Of a stretch of 64,000 bases of DNA, positions 9,641 to 22,385 are shown one piece after another (the stretch's first letter is position 1; the number at the start of each line of letters is the position of its first letter). The translations under genes were made by a program, and so were the position numbers. The notes under the pieces are model-generated. The model had not been told where the DNA came from and searched no databases. It saw only the letters and a program-made list of their open reading frames with translations. Where the stretch lies: positions 23,128,001 through 23,192,000 of the forward strand of contig OU612073.1 of the NCBI GenBank assembly GCA_914767715.1, in the 5' to 3' direction. The DNA is from Membranipora membranacea. Taxonomy: Eukaryota > Bryozoa > Gymnolaemata > Cheilostomatida > Membraniporidae.

Positions 9641-11402
9641 ATTCCATGTTTATTCTGGAGAAGAATAAGTCCTTAGGACTTGTACCCAGAAAACAGAAAA
9701 ATTGATAAAAATATGGTGTAGAATTAAAAAGACATGTAACTAAAAATCAAGAACAATGACAGGTAAAATTATAACGTACACGCAGGCATTAATTAGCAGT
9801 AAAACATTACACAACTTAATACACAATAGCTAGGAAAAGAAAAGTTAGAACAATGTAGCAGTAGGCTAAAATGAAATGATAAGAACTGACTCATTAATTG
9901 AGAAGTTTGAGGACGTGGCTCCGAGTGGCATTTTTGAATGTAGCAAGGGATTGACTGAGCTTAACATGATTGGGTAATTGGTTAAACTTCTGAGCACCGA
10001 AATTAGCTAAAGCAAATCTAAAATCTAAAATTTTCCTTGGATAGTCTAAACCCAGAACTTTTAGCAAGTCGAGTTTCACTAGTTAATTTCTCGGGGAGCA
10101 GATTGGTATCAATTATTGGGACTAAACTATTAACAATTTTATGTCAGCAGATACAAATATTCGAAACGCAAAGTTAAAACAGGGATGTTGTAGGTCTTTC
10201 GAGTGTTATCTTTAGAACTGTTATAGTCTATAATTTTCAAACATCTATTCTCAATTTTTAAAAACTCTTTTTCGACATAGTCGTTTGTGGTAAATAAAAC
10301 AGGAGAGCTGTATTTCAGATTAGAACGTATAAGTCCAATGTACCAAAGCATAGCTAATTTAGGTGTCAGGAATTTTCTATTACGTTGAAAGTTGGTGACT
10401 ATTGGATAAAGTTTTTGTTTAATTTTACTGGTATGAGATTTAAAATTTAATTTGTTATCAAGAATCACACCTAAGTATTTAATTTTGTCAGATTGTTTGA
10501 AAATGAGATTGTTAAATTTAAGTTCCGGAGGTTTGATGTTACGTTTATTGGAAATGGTCATAACATCCGTTTTACCGCTGTTTAGAACAAGGCAATTTTC
10601 ACTGTACCAACTGGATGCTTGATGAATGCTTTTTTCCATAAGTTTTGTGGAAATGTCTGGGTTTTCCCCACTGGTGACTAGTAGGCAGTCATCAGCATAT
10701 AGATAACAATTTTTGAGCTCCATCAGATCGTTAATAAACATGATAAACAGGAGGGGTCCAAGTACAGACCCCTGCGGTCCACCATTTATAACTCGACTGC
10801 ATTCAGATACACAACCATTAACTTTCATGGCCTGCTCTCAACTTGAAAGATAATTTTTAATTAAATTTGACGCATTAGAGTGGAAATTGAATTTCGTTAA
10901 CAGTTTACTGGCAAGGATCTTATGATTTAAGCAATCAAAAGCTTTACGGATATCAAGTGCAGAAACTGTGACAAATTTTGACTCGTGCTTTGACAGCAGG
11001 GAACGAAATTTGTTGACTAGTTGAGTTAAAATTTGATCAGTGGATGTTCCATTTCTGAAACCAAATTGACGAGAGGCTATTAGATCATTAATTTCCAGGT
11101 AATCACGAATTTGGTAATTTATTATCTTTTCTAGGACTTTACTTAATATTGGCAATAGCGAAATCGGTCTATAATTATTTGGCAAACTTTTCTTGCCACT
11201 TTTGAAAATTGGAATTACTAAGGCTTTTTTCCACACATCTGGAAACTCGTGACATTTAAGGCTCAGATTAACAATATGTGTCAATGGATTCAGAATCAGA
11301 GGCTCTAGGATTTATAAATAAAGGCAGGGATCTGATTCAATCCCCCAGTTTTACGTGATTTTAATGTGTGCAGATATTTAGACACCTCACTCGATGTAAT
11401 TT
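9641..11402 (-). mobile_element. LINE C, dead non-LTR retrotransposon
   Basis: Minus-strand reverse transcriptase. 11284-10838 encodes fingers and motif A (PNNYRPISLLPILSKVLEK, then ALDIRKAFDCLNH), followed by an in-frame TGA near 10835. 10828-10139 carries GGPQGSVLGPLLFIMFIND, YLYADDCLLV and KYLGVILDNKL. A frameshift leads to the C-terminal piece ending at 9894 (FGAQKFNQLPNHVK). Faint homology upstream reaches about 11402. The 3' UTR ends with a GTCC..GGAC hairpin, AATAAA and an AT microsatellite at 9640-9650. The catalytic YADD is intact but the frame is broken at least twice. Confidence 0.85.
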
Positions 11403-11452
11403 CTTATCTCAGTGTTTTAACTAACATGTGAGCAATGAACTTCATTGATGTG

Positions 11453-11900
11453 AGTGAGTCAACTGTGGAGGACGAGACTACAAAAATTGTCCACCCTGAC
11501 CTCACTACATGGATTTAAAGCTTCCTCACTCATAGAACGCAAATTGTAACCTCTGGGAGCAATGTATCAACACAGTGCTGCATACTCTCTATTATTCTGT
11601 TTTCCATGTATGTTGAGACAATGAAAACAACACTTTACTCTTTCTCCATACTAAAATACACTGATGATACAATCAAATTCAAAAAATATATATAAAGGGG
11701 AAACATATACAAACTGAGATTGCCAACATCACCTCCTGGTGTGATGAAAACCACCTACTCATTAACCCCAGTAACAAATTCACAAATCACCGACATCAAC
11801 TCAACCCAGATCCACTCATCATCAAACAAAATTGCATTGAACAAGTCCAGAAGTACACTTTGAAACTTCAATTTTCTGCTAGTACAAATCTCGTCGCATA
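11453..11900 (+). mobile_element. Decayed LINE A-type reverse transcriptase fragment
   Basis: Plus-strand remnant with interrupted similarity to LINE A: LTTWI-stop-SFLTHRTQIV, then CCILSIILFSMYV and ILKYTDDTIKF, where YADD has become YTDD. Several stops and frameshifts are present. It lies back to back with LINE C. Confidence 0.6.
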
Positions 11901-12414
11901 GAGATTATATAATGAGGCAGCCATATATCAAAGTTTTGTGTCACCCCTAAGACAATGAAACTTGCCGACAGCGCATTTATTGAGTGCATCTTCTTTTTCC
12001 ATCTGGCAATCACCTTGGAACTTTATGAATCCCGACTCAAAACAATAGTATATACATACATATATATATATATTCTATTAGTTATCCTGACTGTATATAA
12101 CCCAAAGCTATCGAGTTTACTGCATGAGTGATTCAATTGTATTTAGGCATCAGGTTGTAGCGTGATTATGAAAATGGGGCAGCTGAAATAAAGCTAATCC
12201 GTCTGTCTATATATTTTACATTTTGCTTCAATTAACGCAAAAGGTTAAATTCCTGCAATTAACTTCTGAGTCAAGACATATTTTATATCAGAATCTCACT
12301 GTATTATGTCATATCAACATTGATCTACAGTTCATTGAACCAACAAGTGATGGTTTAGTTTTTGCAAAAAACATTCATTGTTTCAACAGATCACAGGAAC
12401 AGGTTGAGACGCAT
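11901..12414. other. Unassigned, with AT microsatellite
   Basis: Holds an AT dinucleotide run near 12055-12072 and AT-rich filler. No gene seen. Confidence 0.4.
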
Positions 12415-14130
12415 TTATAAAACGCTGTTGGCACCATGTCTCCACAGTCTCAGCCTGTTCAGGTCTCTTTGATAGTTATCCCATGCCTGCTTTAGGGCGG
12501 CATCGCTAGCTACGTATTTCTTCAGCTGCTTGTTCACTTTAACATTATTTTCCACCCATGTTTGAATAGTTTTAGTTGTCTCCGACTCGCTCCTCAGCAC
12601 TTCCAACAACTCCCACAGCACCAGGTTTGGCTTGCCAGCATTTTTATTCAGTTTATTGTGCCATCCTATAAGCAGTCGCAAATTCCACATAAATTTCTAT
12701 TATTACATTTTCATAATGCGTAACAATATTCACGCATAAGTTTATCTATTGTGGTCCTCTTCAACATTCATTCTAGGGTAGATAGGGTTAAAAAACGCAT
12801 TTACCAAAAGGCTGCAATTGTGCTAGAATTGCTGTAATTGGAAATCTTTTTAATTATTAACAAAATGAATATATATATATTCATATCAATGATAGCCACG
12901 CTTTAATGTGGAGTAAAACAAGGCTGTAAGTCAGTTAACAATCTTACCTTCTAGGGAGTTGTTGGTTCGAGTTGTGCTCCCAAACACTACCCAGACTGCC
13001 ACCCTTCGGAACCATGAGGCTTCCATGTACTCCAATAGCTGGTCACAGTTGACATCGTTGAGAGCCAGACTGTCTCTCCTTAGTTGAGGAATGGCCTCGT
13101 TTGTGACAACATCTTTAGGAAGAACAGCCAGGCCCATCACTCGCCTGACAAATCTCGTCACATCATCATTTATGTTGTATTTTACAACTAAATCTGTAGA
13201 AAGGCACAACCATAGGTATTTACAAAACAAACTTGATTTCATAGGCGGCCCAAAAATGATTTAAATCGCTCAAAGACCATGTCCCCTGCCTCTTTCTATT
13301 TCCATTGTGACTACACTCAAGATCCTTGACTGAAGAGGTAGTTCAGGTAGAATCTGGAATTTGGCAATTGATAATGAGATAGTTAGATGATTTATGATGT
13401 TATGCTATAAGTAAGTTATGGTACTAATGGCTTGTGACAACTAACAAAAATTATGTTAACTCTGGTGAAAGTTATGACTATATTTCCAAAACATAATAAC
13501 CAGCTCACCATGTATACTTTGGACTTTCTCCAGATTGCCTGACGGAAGTAAAACAGGCAGCCTTGTCTGTCACAGGCTGGGAGAACACTCCGTAGAGCTG
13601 GCCAAAGTCCTGTCTCAAAGTCGGCTATTATTCTGCGTACCTTCTCCACTTTCTTGCTGTCTCTAATGACAGACAGCACTTCATTGAGAACCTGTAAAGG
13701 TAAAAAAATGTTAAATAATTATTATTCAGCCTGAACACCAAATGATTCAGTCAAACAATAGTGGCAACTTGTCTATATATCGAACTATGATAACTTCAAT
13801 GTAGACAATGATTTTTGTGGAACTCCCACAATATTCTTCAAACTTCATACTTTCTTTTTAGCCGACCAAAGTCACACGGGCGACAAACAAGACCATGCCA
13901 TTGAAAGAATATAATTCAAATTAAAAAGAGAAATACAAAATTAAAAGAATGATGAAGATACTGTGACAATTTTTATCAGATAGGTGCCATACTTTCCATA
14001 ATTTATTTGAGCCACTTAAACTACAAACATACATAAATATCTACCTTCTATGATACCATCATCAGTCTTGATTTGCACTTTCCCTTCCAGCATTGGTTGA
14101 AGTTTGTTCTCTTATTCTTCTGAAAAACAT
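12415..14130 (-). pseudogene. MULE/FLYWCH transposase-derived gene or pseudogene
   Basis: Minus-strand exon-like pieces match the MULE transposase domain found with FLYWCH fingers. 13691-13509 (after TTTACAG) reads IIADFETGLWPALRSVLP, then GCLFYFRQAIWRK. 13193-12948 reads FVRRVMGLAVLP to RTNNSLEG. 12665-12415 reads WHNKLNKNAG to a TAA. The last junction is clean (GTAAGA donor, CTTATAG acceptor, phase kept). The junction between the first two is out of phase by one base, giving a stop. Near 14125-14045 a broken FLYWCH-like remnant (CWKGKCK, then KTDDGII in another frame) is visible. Probably a decayed copy, though a missed micro-exon is possible. Confidence 0.6.
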
Positions 14131-16551
14131 ACTTTGACATTCAATAAATCTACGTTTGGCTCAGCTTCATAAAATCAATCCTTTATGATCGTTTTTGGTT
14201 GCTGTTGACTTTTTATGTGAACTTGGAGAAGGGCGCAGGCCAACAGATTGGCTGAAAAGTGCTCTGTGGATGTGTTGTAAGCGGAATTTGGTTGGCAGAC
14301 ATAATTGGTTGGTTTTATTATTCACTGTCATTTCGTCGCTTTTCTAGTCTTGGTGTTTCTCTGGGCAGAAGAAAAGAATTGCTGATTCATTTTGTTATCA
14401 ATCGATTATTTATGTGAATTTTTAATATAGATAGCAAGTAAAAAGACAGTCCATGTTAATGACAGTGTCGGATAAAAAAATATTTGCATAAGATGGTAAC
14501 AAGAAACTCTATGATAATGATCGGCTTCGAACTGTTGCAGGTCTATGGTAGTACAATGTTGATATTCTGCTCTCGGATGGAATGTGTTATATTCACAAAT
14601 GGAAATTTTATAATGCTCATATTGGTACATATGGCAACAATCATTACACAAAGTATCTTGGCCAACTTACAACCATGTACATGGAGAGCATATTATATTC
14701 ATATATACAGACAGAGATGATTAATACTTTCAGTCTCAATTTATGAAAAGCGTTCAGGAAAAATATTCTGCTGGTCAAACAGACAGGGAATACAACTATA
14801 GAAGAAGACAGTCCCTCAGAAGTATGATGTATGAGTCTGAGTATTATTCAAGATGGACCACATATTAAGTACTAAGCTTGTTTCTCAAATCAATGATCAA
14901 TGAAAACTCTAATTTGTTAACCAGATAGAAAATTCTATACTTAAGGCACATAGCTCTTTCACATTTGTAGCGCCCCAAAATCTGATGACATGCAGTTGTT
15001 TAGCTGAGATTTTAATTTAAAGTTGCTAGAATTATTCTCTGGTTGATCAATGCTGAGATGAATGACAAAAGACCAAAATATGATTTGAGCGATGAGCTCA
15101 TTGTTTTGAGTAAGGATATAGCTCAAAAGGACCCTTCCCTGGTAACTAAATCTGTAATGATGTATTTTTAGTGCTAGCTGATCCTGTTCATTTGTGTTCC
15201 TCACAAAAAGGCTATAGTTGTGAGACCTATTGTTTATCCTTGGTGTCTAGGGTCACTAGCTCCAGAGAAACCAAGAGCCACTGATCCGTACAATCATAGC
15301 AGAATCTCCCACAAGAAGCTGAGCACTCATGCTGCAAACAATATAAAGATCATGATTAAACTTGGTCAGATATTCCCACTGGAGCTGGAGGCGAAAAAAA
15401 TAAACGAAGGGAACAGGAGGTCGCCTCTCAGTAAGCATTGATGATTATCATGTTTTAGTCTTAGTTTTAGTCTCCTTTCCGGCTGAGGCAGTGGGCAACT
15501 CCTTACAAAAGGTGTTTTATCTAGTTTATTCATATAACAGAATGTCCAGCTCTTTTTTTTAAATTAGAAAAAATAAGCCAAGTAACTCTCAAAAAGTGCA
15601 GTCCAAATATACAGTGAAGGGTCTACAAGAAGAACTGCTAGACCTTGATTTCTGCCCGGTTTTAAATGTAATGGGGGAGGTCGGAGATGTCCATAACTCG
15701 GGCGATGTGGGTTGGTGGGGGTTTGAATAGCGGAGATTGATATAAATCGTGATACAAAAATAAATTCAATTTAAATTAAATATAATACGTAAAAGATTGC
15801 TGAGGGAAAATTACACATCCACATTTAAAAATTAGATTTCCATGGTAATTATCAAGTCTATTAGGCATCCATTGCTTGCAAACTCGGTATCAGTTTGCCT
15901 TGTCTCCTCAAAGGTTTTAAGTCCGGGTGGTGTTCCATTTATGTTTTCCTGTCAGGTGCTTTGCTTCGTGTTCGCTGAATCACCTGGTTAAGAGCTTAGA
16001 GAACTGAGGAGCTCACAACTTAATGTTTTCAAAAAAAATCTTGCTGTACATAAATATTTTTCTGTCGAGCAATTTGTTACGTGCCAACCGTATTTATGCA
16101 AATAGAGTATTAACCATCAATAAAAAATTCATTGGCATCTGCAGACGAGTTGTACGTTGAGCATTCAGTTGTCACTATAACACAGCTTGCTCTCCATTTT
16201 ACATTTGGTCCCATCAATATAAATATAATTATTGAAATACAAGCCGTACACTCACCAGTACCTAACAGCATGCTCATCAATACCACAATCGACCACCTTT
16301 AATAAATATCAATATTATAATGATAATAACATTATCCTTGAATGAAATTACTTGTTTTAAAATATGGCCAAAAGAGAAAAAAATGCCACACCAGTCATTT
16401 AGCTTAATTTTTATTTTCAATGCCTCATTCATGTTTCAACTGTCAAACGTATTGCATGATATTTTTTAAGCAAAGAGTAACAGTTTTAAGTATGTTTTTA
16501 TTTTTGTAAGTTTTCTACCCATTCATAAACAGGGAACAACCTCTACAATCT
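14131..16551. other. AT-rich intergenic DNA, nothing recognised
   Basis: Several short open frames occur (for example plus-strand 15220-15441) but none shows a domain, splice framework or repeat relationship that I can support. No RNA gene identified. Confidence 0.4.
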
Positions 16552-19190
16552 ATGCATAGACTTAATATGCTACCTAGACAGGCCATTAGCATTCAATACT
16601 GTCCCACTTAAATAGCACGACATGACGTAATTAGTTTGTGCTGTGAGCCATAGTTTACTATATATCCATCAATGTAATAATGAAAAAAATCAAGGGACGC
16701 TGGGCATGATATCAGCCCCTGTCCAGACCCTTATTATTCAAACACAAAGAAAATTGGTGAGTGTGTGTGAAAGACCTTTCCGCACGAGATGGTACTCATA
16801 ATTTGTCTCCAGAGTCGGAACTTTTTATGATAAGAGACAATCATTACCCAATAAACATTGAAATAAACACAGCCATTTACCCTCAGCACTTCCTTCACTA
16901 CTATAAAAATGTAAAGAACACATATAACACAAGATCACAAATATTTTGTTGGATGAGCCAGATCTAAGCACCAGCAACACCACCATCATCATTTTTTTCC
17001 TTAAAACTATTCGTAGTTGTGACTGAACACAACCAGTCTGCTCAAATTGGATTGCTAATTTTATTGTCGCTTCACAAGGAAGAATAGATCTGTGCTGTTA
17101 AATGAGTATGCAAACTACCGATAGCTGTTGTTCCTGAGTACGTATGATGAATTTAGAGTATGTGACAATAACTTAAAATTATTATACTTCAGTACTGTAG
17201 TCAAAATCTATTGGCCTTTACCCTGGCCAAACTTAATTTTGCCGATGCCGGTAAGGTTCTTTGAGTTTATAAATGTGATATCGGCGTCAACAGTGAATGC
17301 CTAATGCTTCCCGAACTATACACAGAAACAGCAGCGTGAAAAAAATTATTACTGAGATGTCTAAAACTTTTTAAACATAATTGCGTCCGATGAAGACCAT
17401 CCTCTTTTTAGTCGTGTTGTTTTCAACTGTGCAAAGGTATCCTCCCGCCTACATACCATCTATTGCCCACCAAAGTGCAGGACAGGAAAGCATTTAAAGA
17501 GCTTTTTTCCATACTACATGTCAGCTCACAACAGAATTTAAAATCCAATCCTATCGCCTCTTGATACAATGATTGTTATAATAAGGCAAACCAAATCAGA
17601 ACACGTCATCATCTGAGCAAATGGAACTACATGTAGTGATGAAACTACAGAGGAAAAAGGATGGAAGCATGTGACTCTAATAATTTCCAAAACTGGAAAA
17701 TGAATACCGTGGCCAAACTTATTTTTGCCGATGCCGGTAAGGTTCTTGGAGTTTTTGAGTTTATCAATGTGATATCGGCGTCAACACAGTGAATGTCAAT
17801 TAGAGTGATATTTGAAAAGTACAATTCCTGTAATGATCATTATTATTTTTCTTATCGTTACATTCACATTATTCTTATTCAATAGTTAATAATTCCCATA
17901 AAAACTATTTCAGCTTCGATCTATACTAGGTGGAGCCCTGCAGACATCTCTATACTTCTCAAGATAGTGCAGCACACTCAATAGTGATTACTGTATAATT
18001 GACAATGTCTCCTTACAGAGGGATTTTTTAGTCATTGCAGAAGGGATTGTTGCTGCTCATTAATTCAAAACTTCTCTGGCTGTCTAAATAAAGGGTTCAG
18101 AAGCGTTATTTTGTGGCTCAGACTGGTTTCTATATTAATAGCCATCATTCATACTAAAACTTAGCTCATAACAACAAAAATTTATTGCAGGCTGCGGAGG
18201 TTTGTGCTTGTGAGCAGCTATGATGCATATGAGCACGCAATTCTTAGCTGAGTCAAGCAATAATGCTGGTGATCATTTGGCCGGCATTTATTTTCCAGTC
18301 TTGGAAATTATTAGAAACACTGCTTCCATCCTTTTTCTGTAGTTTCGTCATTACATATAGTTCCATTTTCTCAGATGATGACGTGTCCTGTTGTAATAAC
18401 TACTTTTCCACACTGCTGTGTCTGTGAATAGGCCAAGGAAGCAATTGACATTCACTGTTGATGCCGATATCACATTGATAAACTCAAACAACCTTACCGG
18501 CATCGGCAAAATTAAGTTTGGTCACAGTAAAGGCCATTAGATTTTGACTACAGTACTGAAGTATAACAATTTTAAGTTATTGTCATATGCTCTAGATTCC
18601 TCATAAGTACTCAGGAACAACAGCTATCTGTAGTTTGCATACTCAATTCACAGCACAGATCTATTCTTCCTTGTGAAGCAACATTAAAATTGGCAATCCA
18701 ATTTGAACTGACTGGTTGTGTGCAATTTTGAAGAAAAAAACGATGATGGTGGTGATAAGATCTGGCTCATCCAATATTTTTGACATTATGTTATATGCAT
18801 TTTTTACATTTTTATAGTAGTGATGGACTGATGGAAGTGCTGAGGGTAAATGGCTGTGTTTATTTCAGTGTTTATTGGCCAATGATTGTATCTTATCATA
18901 AAAAGTTCTGCTTCTGGGGACAAATTATTAAAACCATCTCGTTCGGAAAGGTCTTTTACATACACTAACCAATTTCCTTCGTGTTTGAATAATAAGGGGC
19001 TGGACAGGGGCCGATATCATGCCCAGCGTCCCTTGATTTTTCACATTATTTCATTGAATTGTATATAGTAAACTATGGCTCACAGCACAAACTAATTACG
19101 TCATGTCATGCTATTTAAGTGGGACACATTATGATCAGTGAAGCATAAGCATTGTCCTGTCTAGGTAGTGTATTAAGTCTATGAATCTAT
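16552..19190. mobile_element. 2.6-kb inverted-repeat element
   Basis: The left arm runs from about 16552 to 17350 and the right arm from about 18390 to 19190, inverted and roughly 85% alike. Both share the block around GGGACGCTGGGCATGATATC and the block around GCCGATGCCGGTAAGGTTCT. The left arm continues at about 17606-17700, pairing with 18280-18390, after an insertion at 17351-17605. A third, direct copy of the GCCGATGCCGG block is at 17704-17800. No transposase is visible inside, so it may be a non-autonomous foldback element. Confidence 0.65.
17351..17605 (+). mobile_element. LINE D 3' fragment inserted in the inverted repeat
   Basis: Closely similar to 5765-6005 (the LINE D C-terminus and 3' UTR, for example ATGAAGACCATCCTCTTTTT). 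It interrupts the left arm of the surrounding inverted repeat and is absent from the right arm, so it arrived after the inverted repeat formed. It ends ATAATAAGGCAAACC instead of the CCTAA tail. Confidence 0.65.
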
Positions 19191-19249
19191 GTGTGGTCTA
19201 TAGCTGGAATGCAAAATACAAAAATTAATCTGATAGCCAATGAAATTGC

Positions 19250-19495
19250 TGGGTCTATTTGGTTACCTGTATTCAGCCAATCATTGCAATGGGTCTAAAT
19301 AATTGGGTTGGAAAAAGCAAAATGTGTAAATGTGGCCAATCAGGAGATAGCTATCACATGAGTATAGACTTGTTTTGCAGTCTTTATCAATCGTAATATA
19401 TTGGGTCTAGTTTGTAGTGGGTCTAATTTGTATTGGGTTTTTTTGTTTGGGTCTAATTTGTTATGGGTCTATTTGCATGGGTCTAATTGTCGCAA
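19250..19495 (+). repeat. Irregular GGGTCTA-type repeat
   Basis: About eight occurrences of GGGTCTA followed by ATTTG-like words, densest at 19403-19490. Spacing is irregular (roughly 14-30 bases). It is a degenerate short tandem repeat without coding potential. Confidence 0.5.
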
Positions 19496-19990
19496 TACCC
19501 ATGCTAGCATCGACTACATATCTCTTATTTTTTTTAACAATATCCGACCTAAGAAGAGAGCTCAATGTATTGACCTTGTAGTTGTTTGCCTCATTACAAC
19601 TACATAAAATTATCATCCAATTAGAAACGTTCTGACCAATAGTTAACCAATCAGCATTCTTCTTCTCCAACCAGTTGATGCGATGCTTATTATTATGGCA
19701 GACAGAAATGTATCATAATGTTTTGTTTTGTAGAAGTAAGTAGGACAGCTGTGGGCTGTGGTCAGGTCTGTGCAGTGTGGTGGGAGGGCATTAGCATGCA
19801 ACACATAGTGTGCACATTTCTTGATCATTATATTGCCTGGGCGGCTAGATATTGTGGTTAAATGACAGTGGGCTTGCTGGTGTGATATGGCTAAAATATG
19901 TGTTTTGTTTCCTAAATTAATCCAGGCCTGTTCACCAACAAGCCACGTGGTTTCAATACGCGACCTTACGGTAATAGTACTACATAACAA
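19496..19990. other. Unassigned intergenic DNA
   Basis: Short overlapping open frames on both strands, none recognisable. No complete element identified. Confidence 0.35.
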
Positions 19991-19997
19991 TAAATTC

Positions 19998-20175
19998 ATA
20001 GGCATCTGGAGTTACAAGCATGTATACTTTGCCAATGTGCATGATCATCATGATCATGGACATTGGTCACCCATCCTAGTCCTTTCCAAGCAAGGTATAG
20101 GCCATAGGCATCTGTAGTTACAAGCATGTCCAGTATCAACCATACTTGACATGCTTGTAACTCCAGATGCCTATG
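19998..20175. repeat. Palindromic repeat cluster
   Basis: A 26-base word beginning CATAGGCATCTG occurs at 19998-20023 and 20103-20128 and in inverted form at 20150-20175. Between them, around 20032-20066, is a palindrome of CCAATGT and CATGATCAT words. It is strong hairpin potential, likely MITE debris. Confidence 0.55.
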
Positions 20176-20194
20176 GTAAAGCCTAGTAAAGGCA

Positions 20195-20301
20195 TGGGCC
20201 CCTGGGACTTACATGTCTTTACTTTGCCAATGTCCAGTATCAACCACCCCAAAAAACACTGGTCATCGGCAAAGTAAAGACATGTAAGTCCCAGGGACCC
20301 A
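20195..20301. mobile_element. MITE, short derivative
   Basis: A 107-bp element whose ends are inverted repeats of about 38 bases (TGGGCCCCTGGGACTTACAT and complement). The same termini bound the ~300-bp element at 44165-44461, so this is a deletion derivative of that family. No clear target duplication. Confidence 0.65.
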
Positions 20302-21689
20302 TGAGTAAAGTAGAAAAAGGAGTGATTAGTTAGTGAAGTAATGATGATTATTATTATTTATACATACAAACGTTGGAAATATTTAGCTAAATTAGTGAGT
20401 GATACTTCTATACAAGGTTGGAAACTGTTACCTAAAACTTGCTGAAACTGGAAAGGAAAACACTACAGCAGTATATTCTTCATTAGCAGAGTAGAGTATG
20501 CAGCTTTACAGAGCTTATTTATGAAGACCACCACCAGGCATCAACCAAAATTCTGACCATGTTTTGGATTAGGCAAAAAATGAGATGACTACCCCTGATT
20601 GGCTTGGTGGGATTCAATTAACCAATTAGAATGTGTTTTCCAAATTTCCGCATTTTAGTCATTTCATCGTAAAACTGAGAAACACGTGTGCTAACGCATA
20701 CTTTCAAGAGAAATTCCGCATTTCCGCATTTTAGTGAACCCCTCTCTTTCAAAGCTTCGTAGAATCCCTTATATTATATTGTTAACCTTTAATTTTTAAC
20801 TCACTTTATGCCAAAGACAAAGCAAGCTATCGTAATATTTATCACATAACCGCCAAGTGGGAAATCAGGGATACAGATTTTGATTCTTTTAGCGCAGGAA
20901 TGTAGCAAGCAGATTCTGATGACCTTTTACCATGAAGAGTCCCATTTTATCCATTACTTTTGAGAGCATTTACCCTCAGGGCATCTCAGAACCCCAAAGA
21001 TCCGAACAGCTTGGGCACATGACTATTTCATATGTGCCATAGTAAACTTCTTGAATAAAACAATATTTTAAATTCCTGCTATTTTTTATAATCAGAATAA
21101 AGGAAGAAAGAATTTGTTCAACCTTTTATGAACACTGAATATTTTAGCACAGCACCAAGACTTTCATCGAGAAGTTTTTATTTCTCGGCTGAGTATATCC
21201 ATCCATCTCAGTTGCCTGTCAGATGTCAAGAGAAGACAACTTTATTTTGCAAAATCAAAGCTGTATGAGATAGTGACTTCGATAACTTGTGTGAAGTTGT
21301 GAGCAAATACAAAAGATGAGGAAATGACTGTGAAAACAATGAACTTCATTGGTGAAAATTCCACAATATGCCTGAGGTCTTTCCTTTGAAAACTGTTGAC
21401 TGTGTGAGAAGAATTGAAGTGGTTATATCTCAATATGTGAAAAAAAAGTGCACAAGACAAAGAACGCGGTGGGCGATGCAGATTTATTGCAATGAGTCCT
21501 CCACTGACATTTGTTTACCATTGTTCAATATCTCATTAACTTTTCTGCTAATGGCTGTTTAACTCCCAAATGTTTTTTTCTAACCTATCATGGCTTAAAT
21601 ATGAGATTATCACTTTTCTATCCACAGATGCCATGCATGCTACTTATCTACTGAATAATAAAGCAGTTCGATCAATATCAGAATATAAT
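20302..21689. other. Intergenic, nothing recognised
   Basis: AT-rich DNA with short open frames only. A repeated TTTCCGCATTTTAG word occurs twice near 20650-20735. No gene or RNA supported. Confidence 0.4.
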
Positions 21690-22180
21690 GCAATAAATAC
21701 TCAATTCCAAAACCATCAGGTCTAAAACTTGCAAGTGCTATCGACCGAGTTCGCTATAATTCCATCTCGGCAGAATCACTAAGTACATCTAAAAAGAACT
21801 AACCAAATTTACACCATGTGACATACATCATTATGCGTATATAAGTGGTGTGGGTACAACTGATGCTCTAGTTAACTTGATGACAGCTGCTTCCCAAGCT
21901 CTTGCCTTCTCATTGACTGTAGTAAGGCATTCAACAGTATGAAACAAGGCACGCTGGCCACAAAACTCTTAGCCATAACTGTACCATTGCCTCTAGGACA
22001 AGTTATAGTGAGCTTTCTCATAAAACCACAACCGTGTGTGAAATTTTAGAACTCTCAGTTTTGCATGAAATCATCTAAAATATTTTTTTTCAAAAGACAC
22101 TATCCTATGGCCAGTATTGTTGAATTTCTATGTTGCGGACCTGTGCCAAAGTGTCCCAATTTGTCGTGCCAAGTGACAAC
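21690..22180 (+). mobile_element. Decayed LINE B-type reverse transcriptase fragment
   Basis: Broken frames recall LINE B: GVGTTDALVNLMTAAS, then LLIDCSKAFNSMKQGTLATK (motif A) and, after a gap, TILWPVLLNFYVADLCQSV (the region after motif B). Stops and shifts show it is dead. Confidence 0.55.
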
Positions 22181-22385
22181 AGTTGACAAGTGTGGAAAAA
22201 ACTAAAATATAACCGTTCTCGTGCATTTATTTATTGACATCTATATAGATAGCCAGACTGCAATTAATTTTGATGCAAATTTCTGTTCAAACTAAGCTTT
22301 GTAGCTGGCTATGTATATGTATGTCATTGTATATAATTTAGCAATGTCAAAAATACAAAGGATTCAAGCTATGGTTCATTGTTGA

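Noticed and set aside
15220-15441. Possible coding exon of 73 codons
   Set aside because: No splice signals, homology or repeat relationship; length is within chance for this composition.
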